A stretch of DNA of 9,265 bases from Armatimonadota bacterium (GTDB lineage Bacteria; Armatimonadota; DTGP01; JAHWJO01), in NCBI GenBank assembly GCA_019348365.1, contig JAHWJO010000149.1, positions 1 to 9,265 on the forward strand, given 5' to 3'. Positions within the stretch are counted from its first letter, which is position 1. Each line of letters begins with the position of its first letter. The notes under the pieces were generated by a model, which worked only from the letters and a program-made list of their open reading frames with translations, did no database searches and was not told where the DNA came from. The translations under genes were made by a program, and so were the position numbers. This document shows, in pieces, positions 1-7,600 of this stretch.

Positions 1-86
1 GAAGTCATTTGCCGGGCACACGCCCACCTTGAAAGCCCCGTTGGTCCGTAATCGTCATCGGATGGGCCGGTGATCCGGTGCTACCT

Positions 87-135
87 AAACAGGAACGGCC
101 CCTCGCCCTTATCAGCAGAGGGTCCGTTCCTGTTT
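87..135 (-). terminator. Strong hairpin, probable terminator of the metalloprotease gene, possibly bidirectional
   Basis: Bases 87-98 and 124-135 are perfect 12-bp inverted repeats (AAACAGGAACGG / CCGTTCCTGTTT). After one mismatch the stem continues with CCCTC at 100-104 against GAGGG at 118-122, leaving a 13-base loop. The hairpin begins 37 bases past the stop codon of the minus-strand protease. Its ends are symmetric (AAA...TTT), so both strands finish the stem with a short T run, which would suit convergent transcription from a plus-strand gene to the left. The T run is only three bases, so termination efficiency is uncertain. Confidence 0.65.
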
Positions 136-172
136 CATGCTTCACTTTCGCCTCAACCGGGCGAGCCGGTTC

Positions 173-3085
173 TTACTGCGCGAGGACCTGAGCCGTGAGG
201 GCCTGGGCGATCCGCGCGTCGGTCTCTTCGAGGTGGGCGCGGGTGACGGCATCCAGAGCCGGGGCCGCCGTCGGTTTCGGACCCGCTCCGAGTCCCACTT
301 TCAGCCCCTTCGCGACGGAGAGCGTCGGGGCGGCGGAAGCCGAAGCCGGGGTGAGCGCCCGTCGGATCGCCGCCTGGAGCCGCTTCAGGTCGCTCCGGGC
401 GAGGGACCGCGCATCGCTCGGCGTGCCGTTCGCGGGCCGGAGCACCATCCCGATCATCACGTCGAGCTGGTCGCGCTGGATGTTGCGGCGCATGGGGGAG
501 ATGGGTCGGGCGGGGCCGGTGAGCGCCTCGCTCCAGAGCGCGTCGGTGATCTCGCCGAAGACCTCGGCCAGCGTCAGCTTCTCCTTCGGGTTCTTCACCC
601 GCAGCTCGGTGTTCAGGATGCGGCGCATGGTGACGGGGTTGTAGATCCGGGCGAGGGCGGTCCACTGGATCGCCTCCACCTGCTCCAGCAGAGGGTAGTC
701 CATCGCCGCGGTGGGGCTCTGTCCCCAGTGACTCCACCGGGACGGAGCGAGCTTGTTCAGCGTGTTCGGGTTGAACCGGAACGCATCCTCCGCCAGCAGG
801 TAGGTGCGGATCAGGTTCAGCGCCTTGCGCTGCTGTGCGGCGGGGATGGGCTCCAGGGGAGTCTTCTCGCCGTAGTCTCCGGCGTGGTTGCGGTGCAGGT
901 GGCTCCCGCCGATCCACCGGCTGAGCCGGAAGCCGTCGTTGAACTGCCCGAGGATCCAGCCGAAGCGGCGGCGGAACTCGTCGTAGCTCTTGCCCGGTCC
1001 GGGGCCGTTCGCTTCCAGCTTCTTCAGCATCGTTTTGGCGAACTCCATCCGCCGCCGGGAGTACTCGATGGGGTCGGAGGTGTAATCGTAGGGGATGACG
1101 AGCGGGTCGATAGCCGTCGCACCGCCCATGTCGCTGGCATCCTCATCGGTGGCGTAGACGAGCCCCGGCTCGTTGCCTCGCCCGGCGATCTTCCGGAGGG
1201 CCGGGCGTTCCCCTTCGGGGCTGGCGGCGGTGATCGGGGTGTAGCCGTACTGGATGACCCAAACGTCGTAGGGTCCCACGGTGGGAGTGTAGTAGTAGCC
1301 CTGCTCGGCCTTGTTTTTGGCGATGTTGGCGGGGTTGTAGTCCATCACCGAGCCGCCCAGGCCCTTCTCCTCCGCGATCCGGCGGTCGTTGATCTGGTCC
1401 GGGGAGAGGAGGGTGCTGGCCTTGAAGTTGTGCCGCAGGCCGATGGTGTGACCGACCTCATGAGCGATGAGGTTGCCCCAGAACTGGTCGAGGTACTCCT
1501 TCGGGATCTCCCCGCCGGGACCCGCCCCGTCGCGGAGGGCGAGGGCGGTCGCGCCGAAGCCCATCTCCTGCGCCATCGACGGTCCCATCATGCACTGGTG
1601 CTGGGGATTGCGCCTCCACTCCTCCGCTTCTTTAGCCGTGAGGATGGGCAGGCCGTCCATGCCGCTCAACACCTCTGCGCGGATGCCGGACGGCAATTCC
1701 CGCAGCGATGCGGGCAGGCCGAACACCTCCGCAAAGGCGGAGAGGGGCTGATTCGTCTCCAGCCGGTAACCGGTTTTCACCGATCGGATGAAGTTGCCGT
1801 CGATGACGATGTCGGCATCCAGGATTTCGCCGGTGAGAGGGTTCACGGTGGAAGGCCCCATGGCGAAGGCGCGGTCCACCGAATGGATCCAGCGGATCGT
1901 GTTGTAGCGGATGTCCGCCGGGTCCCAGTCCGCGTCATCGGGCTGCTGCTTCACGACGACGGCGTTCTTGAATCCCGCCTTCTCGAAGGCGACGTTCCAG
2001 CGCAAGACTCCGTCACGGATCGCGTCGCGGTATTCGAGGGGGATCGTGTTCTCCAGCCAGAAGGTGATCGGCTTCTTCGGCTCGGAGAGGGGCGCGTCGG
2101 GGTCCTTCTTCTCCAACCGCCACCGGTTGATGTACCGCACGAACGGCGTATCGGCGTCGTCGTTGGAGAAGTCGCGGTAGGCGGTGAGGAAGTAGCCCAG
2201 CCGGTCGTCGGCGAGCCGGGGCCGGTAGCCGTCGTCGGGCATCTCCGAGATGCTGTAATGGATTCGGAGCGTGACGTTGCGGGAGTCGGGCAGGGTTTCG
2301 AGGTAGCGGAGGTCCCCGGAGTTGAAGCTGTAGTAGGTCTGCAGTTCGCTGTTTTTGGGGAACGACTTGACCGTGCCGTAGTAGGACTTCCCGGCGTCGA
2401 AGTTGTAGCCGGAACCCAGCCGCATCCGGAGGATCTGGCTCATGCCGCCCAGGTCGCCCATGAAGAACGGCTTGGCGTCCACCAGCAGGGTCTTGCGTTC
2501 GGGGTGGACGCTCTCCAGCTTCGTCGCAACGAGGACGGAATCGGCGAAAGCGCGCTCCAGCGAGCGGTTGACCGGGTCGCCGGGCTTCGCGCGGAAGCTC
2601 GTGTTGCGCTTGACGAAGAAGAGCTGGTCGTTGACGCGCCGGAACCTGCAGAGGAAATCGTTGATCGGCATGCCGTTGTACACGCCGTTCACCCCGACGC
2701 CGGACTCCTGCGTGATCGTAAAGATGAAGTCGCGCTCGATCTGCTCGGGCTTCAGTTCGAGGAAGAGCTTGTCTTTCTTGCGGTAGAAGGTGAACAGCCC
2801 TTCGGTCTTCTCCGAGTCCTTCGTCATCTCAACGAAGTCGTCGAGCTCGTCCTTCTTTTTCTCGTCCTTCTTTTCGTCTTTTTTGGCTTCGGCGGCGTCG
2901 GGCTTCTTCTCGTCCTGGGCTTTCGGATCCTTTTTGGGCTCCGCTTTCGGGCTGTCGGCGGTGGACGGAGCCCCGGCGGGGGGCGGGGGTCCCCCCGCGG
3001 CAGCGACATCCGAGAGCGGCGCGATACCGAGGGCGGCGACGGCCAGGCCGGAAAGAATCCAGGTCTTCATCAGGGGATACGGCAT
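173..3085 (-). CDS. Secreted zinc-dependent metalloprotease (DUF5117/DUF4953 type)
   Basis: Predicted exported zinc endopeptidase of 970 residues; its substrate is unknown. Residues 7-30 form a Sec-type signal peptide (KTW, then a hydrophobic run ending in VAAA). A Pro-rich and then Lys/Asp/Glu-rich linker covers about residues 32-85. Residues from about 95 to 320 resemble the DUF5118/DUF5117 region. Residues about 345-435 carry the conserved stretch around EYRDAIRDGVLRWN and YNTIRWIHS. The DUF4953-like catalytic part holds the metzincin-type zinc site HEVGHTIGLRH: His542, Glu543, His546 and His552. A downstream SVMDY with Met581 is a plausible Met-turn, so the site looks intact. The ATG at 3085 is preferred because GAGG lies 7 bases upstream; an internal ATG at 3070 has no such site. 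The gene stands alone, with its own candidate promoter and a hairpin after its stop. The family assignment is from recalled motifs. Confidence 0.9.
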   Translation of the reverse strand: MPYPLMKTWILSGLAVAALGIAPLSDVAAAGGPPPPAGAPSTADSPKAEPKKDPKAQDEKKPDAAEAKKDEKKDEKKKDELDDFVEMTKDSEKTEGLFTFYRKKDKLFLELKPEQIERDFIFTITQESGVGVNGVYNGMPINDFLCRFRRVNDQLFFVKRNTSFRAKPGDPVNRSLERAFADSVLVATKLESVHPERKTLLVDAKPFFMGDLGGMSQILRMRLGSGYNFDAGKSYYGTVKSFPKNSELQTYYSFNSGDLRYLETLPDSRNVTLRIHYSISEMPDDGYRPRLADDRLGYFLTAYRDFSNDDADTPFVRYINRWRLEKKDPDAPLSEPKKPITFWLENTIPLEYRDAIRDGVLRWNVAFEKAGFKNAVVVKQQPDDADWDPADIRYNTIRWIHSVDRAFAMGPSTVNPLTGEILDADIVIDGNFIRSVKTGYRLETNQPLSAFAEVFGLPASLRELPSGIRAEVLSGMDGLPILTAKEAEEWRRNPQHQCMMGPSMAQEMGFGATALALRDGAGPGGEIPKEYLDQFWGNLIAHEVGHTIGLRHNFKASTLLSPDQINDRRIAEEKGLGGSVMDYNPANIAKNKAEQGYYYTPTVGPYDVWVIQYGYTPITAASPEGERPALRKIAGRGNEPGLVYATDEDASDMGGATAIDPLVIPYDYTSDPIEYSRRRMEFAKTMLKKLEANGPGPGKSYDEFRRRFGWILGQFNDGFRLSRWIGGSHLHRNHAGDYGEKTPLEPIPAAQQRKALNLIRTYLLAEDAFRFNPNTLNKLAPSRWSHWGQSPTAAMDYPLLEQVEAIQWTALARIYNPVTMRRILNTELRVKNPKEKLTLAEVFGEITDALWSEALTGPARPISPMRRNIQRDQLDVMIGMVLRPANGTPSDARSLARSDLKRLQAAIRRALTPASASAAPTLSVAKGLKVGLGAGPKPTAAPALDAVTRAHLEETDARIAQALTAQVLAQ

Positions 3086-3092
3086 TCAAAAA

Positions 3093-3096
3093 CCTC
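3093..3096 (-). promoter_or_regulatory. Ribosome binding site of the metalloprotease
   Basis: On the minus strand GAGG is followed by TTTTTGA and then ATG at 3085, a 7-base spacing. This decides between the two possible starts at 3085 and 3070. Confidence 0.6.
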
Positions 3097-3171
3097 GTTT
3101 AAAGATCGGTCAAGGAGGAAGACAGTAAGAAAGGGGCGAGGCAGAGTAAGGAGATCGTCGTCAGGTTCTCC

Positions 3172-3200
3172 ATCTTATCATGAATCGGATCGGAGTTCGA
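3172..3200 (-). promoter_or_regulatory. Candidate extended -10 promoter for the metalloprotease
   Basis: On the minus strand, TGATAAGAT (3172-3180) fits an extended -10 (TGn followed by TAAGAT, 4 of 6 matches to TATAAT). A weak -35, TCGAAC (3195-3200), lies 17 bases further up. Transcription would start near 3165, giving a leader of about 80 bases. The match is modest and was found by eye, and sigma factor preferences in this organism are unknown. Confidence 0.3.
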
Positions 3201-3332
3201 GGGGCCGGGTTCCCCGGATCCGTCTCACCTAAATCGTGTGGGCTCGTCCAGAGGAACCGGCGAGCGGTGAATGCCGGGCGGTGAACGGAAATCTGTGCTG
3301 GGGTTGGAGATCCAAACTTCATTCGTAGAACG

Positions 3333-3359
3333 AAAAATGAGGCCGGGTGTCCGGCCTCA
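3333..3359 (-). terminator. Intrinsic terminator for the small minus-strand genes
   Basis: On the minus strand a 9-bp perfect stem, TGAGGCCGG / CCGGCCTCA (3351-3359 with 3338-3346), closes a 4-base loop ACAC and is followed directly by TTTTT. This is a textbook Rho-independent terminator. It lies about 150 bases past the stop of the BON-like gene and before the metalloprotease promoter region, so it separates the two transcription units. Confidence 0.8.
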
Positions 3360-3512
3360 CGATAACGCAGATGAAGGAATAAGGGCAGCAGGGATGCGAA
3401 CGCCGACACCGGGGCATCCGGTGGACGCTCCAGGGCAACCGATGACTTGATCCCACGATCCCAATGCCGGAGGAAATTCCGAGGATACTCTGAGGGAATT
3501 CCGGCGAACCGT

Positions 3513-3761
3513 TTACAGGTTGGATTCGCGGATGTGGACCTCGTTCACCACGTCCCGTATGCCGGGGCAGCCCCGCAGGATATGGCTGATGATGCCGAAC
3601 TCGTGCTTCAGGTCGATGTTCTGGCCCCGCAGCGGCTTCACGGTGCCGCGCAGGTAGACCACGCCATGGTGGACGTGGACATCCATCATGGTAATATCGA
3701 TGTGCCGTTTGCTGATCTCCCGTTGAACCATTCGTGTTTGCTGAGCATCAATGACCGACAT
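3513..3761 (-). CDS. Small BON-domain-like protein
   Basis: An 82-residue protein without a signal peptide, so probably cytoplasmic. Residues about 12-78 read as a BON-like fold: a helix (MVQREISKRHI), a beta pair with the typical GVVYLRGTV turn, then a second helix and the closing strand PGIRDVVNEVHI. BON domains in other proteins bind phospholipids or small ligands; no function can be assigned to this single-domain version. The ATG at 3761 is chosen over the open frame reaching 3860 because GAGGAGG sits 8 bases upstream of it and the upstream extension is Arg/Pro/His-rich noise. It lies 177 bases after the four-cysteine gene on the same strand, with no terminator seen between them, and is followed by an intrinsic terminator. 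Confidence 0.8.
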   Translation of the reverse strand: MSVIDAQQTRMVQREISKRHIDITMMDVHVHHGVVYLRGTVKPLRGQNIDLKHEFGIISHILRGCPGIRDVVNEVHIRESNL

Positions 3762-3770
3762 CGGGTCGTC

Positions 3771-3777
3771 CTCCTCT
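3771..3777 (-). promoter_or_regulatory. Ribosome binding site of the BON-like gene
   Basis: GAGGAGG on the minus strand is followed by 8 bases and then the ATG at 3761. It is the strongest Shine-Dalgarno sequence in the window and fixes the start of this gene. Confidence 0.75.
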
Positions 3778-3938
3778 CGCAGTCTCGCGGAATGCAAGTG
3801 GGCCAATTGCCGTTGGGCAGTTTGGTGAGGTCGTCGCCGGGGGCCGCCGAAGGGGTTCAAGCTCCGGCCCGTTCAGGTCCGGATCGGCTCGCCGAAACAG
3901 GGAGGGAAAGATCGCGGGTCGCGTTCGACGGAGCGGGC

Positions 3939-4136
3939 TCAGAGCTTCAGATTGGGGGGAGGCACCCGGGTAGATCGCTCGCCTTTCGGTACGTAGTCTT
4001 CGCAGAGGATGGCGTGGGGGCGCATGGGCATGCGGCACGAGCCGGGGTGGTTGTACTGGCAGTTATCGCACAGGAACCGTTTCCGTCCGGGCCGGAATCG
4101 TTGCATCCATCGGCGCAGAGAGTCATACCACATCAT
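3939..4136 (-). CDS. Small four-cysteine, putative metal-binding protein
   Basis: A 65-residue protein that I do not recognise by name. The first 22 residues are basic and aromatic (RRWMQRFRPGRKRF). Four cysteines follow in the pattern C23-X2-C26-X7-C34-X10-C45, with His30 and His41 nearby. The spacing CDNC...C...RPHA..C.DY suggests a compact zinc or iron-sulfur site, but this is inference. The start is either of two adjacent ATG codons (4136 or 4133). The ribosome binding site is weak (GAAAG about 13 bases upstream), which leaves some doubt. Evidence for a real gene is the ordered Cys pattern, a good -10 box about 48 bases upstream, and its position ahead of the BON-like gene, with which it probably forms a transcription unit. 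Confidence 0.65.
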   Translation of the reverse strand: MMWYDSLRRWMQRFRPGRKRFLCDNCQYNHPGSCRMPMRPHAILCEDYVPKGERSTRVPPPNLKL

Positions 4137-4606
4137 GAATCGGAACCGCTTTCTAAAGGCTATCCTTAGCCTGTCTGTGCTCTATTGTACACGATTCCGG
4201 TTCGTTCTTCTAGGGTAACTCTTCAGCCGTAAGGACGAGAGACAGGGGTCGATTTTGGAACCGCACTGCACTCCTTAAGTTGGACACGAAAGTGCCGTTC
4301 CTTAGGGTTGCTGATAGTTGACATACCCTGTCAAGGCTTCCAGGACCTCTCCGGCCTTGAACCCTGGAGGCAACTTCCGCCTTTCTGCCCTTCTGTCGTC
4401 CATCTTGGACTATCTTAGCATCCGGTTACGCCGTGTCCATGTATGGGGGGGCGATGCATCTGTTTGCTTTTCATATTCCGCTGAACGTGAGATGATGGGG
4501 ATCGGACCTGTACGGGAGAAAACTGTAACCCTTTGCCTCCTCCGGACTCTATAGAATAGAAACGACCTCCGTCGCTTCCTGCTTCCACGCCTCATACCCC
4601 TACGAG
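4137..4606. other. Divergent intergenic region upstream of the PSD1 gene
   Basis: These 470 bases lie between two divergent genes and are visibly less GC-rich than the coding DNA. I find no convincing gene. They contain the minus-strand promoter at 4184-4212, a TTGACA at 4318-4323 without a good -10 partner, an inverted repeat TCAAGGC/GCCTTGA (4331-4337 with 4354-4360), and a short palindrome GTCCA/TGGAC (4398-4410). The best plus-strand -10 is TAGAAT at 4552-4557, about 50 bases before the PSD1 start, but its -35 is poor. A small RNA or regulator binding sites could lie here, but nothing in the sequence proves it. Confidence 0.5.
4184..4212 (-). promoter_or_regulatory. Candidate promoter of the four-cysteine / BON-like unit
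   Basis: On the minus strand, TACAAT (4184-4189, 5 of 6 matches to TATAAT) lies 17 bases from a weak -35, TAGAAG (4207-4212). Transcription would start near 4177, giving a leader of about 40 bases. That leader contains a short inverted repeat, CTAAGG / CCTTTAG (4164-4169 with 4153-4159), which could form a small hairpin ahead of the start codon. Confidence 0.4.
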
Positions 4607-7600
4607 ATGCCTGTGCCTAATTTGAATACAATAAAACGCTCCTTCTCTCTACTGTTGGTCACCTTATTGCCTGCCCTTTCCATCGGCCTGACCTCTGGAG
4701 TCCGTGCGGAGAACGCCGGGAAACCGACGGTGACGCCCGAAGGCGCGAAGTTCTTCGAGACGAAGGTGCGGCCGCTCCTGTTTAAGGAGTGCTACTCCTG
4801 CCACAATGACAAGCTCCAGATGGGGAACCTGCGGCTGGATTCCATCGCCGCCATGCTGAAGGGGAACGCGAACGGCCCCGCCGTCGTTCCCGGCGACCCG
4901 GAGAAGAGCACTCTCGTTCAGGTGGTCCGGTACGACCACAAGATCAAGATGCCGCCGACGGGCAAGATGAAGGCCGCCGACATCGCGGCGCTGACGGAGT
5001 GGGTGAAAATGGGCGCGCCCTGGCCCGAGGCGAAGGCCGCGCAACCGGCGGAAAAAGGCGCGGGATGGAACGCGGGGGGAACGGCGCAGCCCCAGAAATT
5101 CTGGTCGCTCCGCCCGGTGAAAAAGACCGTCCCGCCGAAGGTGAAGGACGCTGCCTGGGTGAAGTCGCCCATCGATGCGTTCGTCCTGGCAAAGCTGGAA
5201 GCGAAGGGGCTGAAACCCGCCCCGCCCGCCGACCGCCGCTCCCTCATCCGCCGCGCGTACTTCGACCTGATCGGCCTGCCGCCCACCCCGAACGAGGTGG
5301 CGCAGTTCGTCACGGACAAGTCTCCGGATGCGTTCGAGAAGGTGGTGGACCGTCTCCTCGCGTCCCCTCATTACGGCGAGCGGTGGGGTCGCCATTGGCT
5401 CGACGTGGCCCGGTACGCCGACTCGAACGGGCTGGACGAGAACAAGGCGTTCGCCCACGCGTTCCGCTACCGCGATTACGTCGTCGCGGCGCTGAACAAG
5501 GACAAGCCGTACAATGAGTTCGTCACCGAGCAGCTCGCCGGGGACCTTATGCCGTCGAACAGCGAGGCGCAGCGCAACGAGCGGATCACCGCGACGGGCT
5601 TCCTCGTCCTCGGCGCGAAGGTGCTCGCGGAGCAGGACAAGCCGAAGCTCGTCATGGACATCGTGGACGAGCAGATCGAGGTGACGAGCAAGGCGTTCAT
5701 GGGCCTGACCGCCGCCTGCGCCCGCTGCCACGACCACAAGTTCGATCCGATCCCGACGAAAGACTATTACGCCCTCGCCGGCTTCTTCAAGAGCACGAAG
5801 ACGATGAAGGACCTCGGCTTCGTTTCCAACTGGAACGAGCGTACCCTGAACGACCCGGCGGCGGAAGCGAAGGTCCGGGAGCACGCGGAGAAGGTGAAGG
5901 CGCTGGAAGCCGCACTGAAGGCCGAGACGGATAGAGCCAACGCGGACCTGCTGGCGACGCTGCGGAAGGACGCGGGGAAGTACCTGCCGGCGGGATGGGA
6001 ACTCTCGAAGCAGCCGGGACTCTTCCCTGTTGCGGAGACGCCGGAGAAGCCGGGGGACCCGAAGCGCATCCTGATCGAAGCGGAGAGCTACAGCCGGGGC
6101 AACGGGAACAGGGACGACTCGAACTACGGCAAGGGGATCGGCATCATCCACACGACGGCGACCCCGACGTTCGCGGAGTACGACGTGGACCTCCCCCAGA
6201 CCGGGAGCTACCAGGTGGAGATCCGGTACGCGTCGGCGCAGCCCCGGCGGATGAAGCTCTCGGTGAACGGGAAAGAGGTGAAAGGCGACGCGGCAGGTCG
6301 GGAGACCGGCAGCTTTTTCCCCGACGGGCAGAAGTGGGAGGTGCAGGGCGTGTTCGCCTTTGCGGCGGGGAAGAACACTCTCCGGCTCGAAGGCAACGGG
6401 GCGATCCCGCACCTCGACAAGCTGCTGATCGTCTCGGCGGAGGGGAAGCCCGGCGCGCCGAAGCCCCGCTCGTCCGGGGAGATCGCGAAGGCGCACGGCC
6501 TGAACGAAGCGGCCCTGAAGACCTGGGCGAAGTTCCTCATGGGCGCGAAGGAGAGTCCGGTCTTCGGGCCGTGGGTGGCGCTGGCGCAGCTTCCCGAAGC
6601 CGGGTTCCCGGCGGAAGCGGCGAAGCTGGCAGACCGGTTTGCGAAGGGGGAAGGGAAGACTGCCCCCGCCGTGGCGCGGATCTTCGCCGGGTTCCAGCCG
6701 CAATCGCTGAAAGACGTGGCGGAGCGGTACGGCGCGCTCTTCGCGGAGGTGGAAGCCGCGTGGGCGAGCGAGAAGGGGAACGGCAGGCTGAAAAACGCCG
6801 ACCTTGAAGCGGTGCGCGCGGCGCTCCACGACCCGATGGGACCGTTCGCGGTGCCGGAAAAGCCGGCGCGGTTCTACGCCTCCGCCGCGAAGGACACGGT
6901 GAAGAAGGCGGAAGAGGCGGTCACGGCGGCGAAGAAGGCCGTCCCGGAAATGCCGGTGGCGATGGCGGTGGAGGAGGGCAAGCCGGAGAACGTGAAGGTC
7001 CATATCCGGGGCAGCGTCCTGGAGCTGGGGGAGGAAGCCCCCCGACGGTTCCTGACGGTCATCGCGGGGGAGAACCAGAAGCCGATCCCGATGGACCGGA
7101 GCGGTCGGCTGGAGCTGGCGCAGTGGCTCACCCGGCCCGACCACCCGCTCACGAGCCGCGTGGCCGTGAACCGGATCTGGCAGGGGCACTTCGGGGAGGG
7201 GATCGTCCGCACGCCGGATAACTTCGGGCTGTTGGGCGACCGCCCGAGCCACCCGGAGCTGCTCGACTGGCTCGCGGCAACCTTTGTGGAGGGCGGGTGG
7301 TCCATGAAAAGGCTGCACCGGACGATCATGCTCTCCAGCGCGTATCAAATGGGGACGGCGCATGACGCGAAAGCGGAGCTGGCCGACCCGGAGAACCGGC
7401 TGCTGTGGCGGATGCCGCGCCGCCGCCTCGAAGCCGAGCCATTCCGGGATGCAATCCTCGCCGTTTCGGGGAAGCTCGACCGGACGAGGGGCGGGAGCCT
7501 GCTCGACACGCCGAACAACGATTACGTGACGAACGACCAGTCGCGGGACGCGGCGCGGTACGAGAGCGCCCGGCGGAGCATCTACCTTCCGATCATCCGC

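Larger units (their letters stand above)
3086..3512. other. Intergenic region between the metalloprotease and the BON-like gene
   Basis: No convincing gene is seen in these 427 bases. They contain the protease leader and candidate promoter (to about 3200), an inverted repeat CGGATC at 3186-3191 against GATCCG at 3217-3222 enclosing GGGG/CCCC, and the intrinsic terminator at 3333-3359 for the small minus-strand genes. The remainder, 3360-3512, shows only short chance-level palindromes. Confidence 0.6.

Noticed and set aside
2..73. The tail of a plus-strand gene entering from the left edge and ending at TGA 71-73
   Set aside because: Only about 23 codons are visible and none match a family I know. 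The spacing to the hairpin is suggestive, but other frames also end nearby (49-51 and 28-30), so it is not called as a gene.
3186..3222. Inverted repeat CGGATC/GATCCG with an inner GGGG/CCCC in the protease upstream region
   Set aside because: It could be an operator or hairpin, but the arms are short, the inner pairing is offset and no T run follows, so it may be chance in GC-rich DNA.
137..3232. A plus-strand open frame of 1031 codons spanning the whole metalloprotease gene
   Set aside because: It is the antisense shadow of a gene with clear catalytic motifs and a ribosome site. In GC-rich codons with strong third-position GC the opposite frame rarely meets a stop. Its translation is Arg/Gly/Val/Leu-rich without recognisable domains.
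3161..3409. A minus-strand open frame of 82 codons upstream of the metalloprotease
   Set aside because: It runs across the intrinsic terminator at 3333-3359 and the candidate promoter, has no ribosome site and no recognisable features.
3762..3860. An N-terminal extension of the BON-like gene by 33 codons
   Set aside because: The extension is Arg/Pro/His-rich and has no ribosome site, while GAGGAGG stands 8 bases before the ATG at 3761.
3447..4169. A plus-strand open frame of 240 codons over the two small minus-strand genes
   Set aside because: The minus-strand reading has a BON-like pattern, an ordered Cys pattern, a strong ribosome site and a terminator; the plus-strand reading has none of these.
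4318..4554. A plus-strand open frame of 78 codons beginning at TTG in the divergent intergenic region
   Set aside because: There is no Shine-Dalgarno sequence, the base composition is unlike coding DNA here, and the translation has no domain or motif.
4664..7363. A minus-strand open frame of 899 codons across the PSD1 gene
   Set aside because: Same antisense effect: it lies over a gene with CxxCH motifs and full DUF1549/DUF1553 signatures, and its translation is an Arg/His/Leu-rich mixture with no domain.
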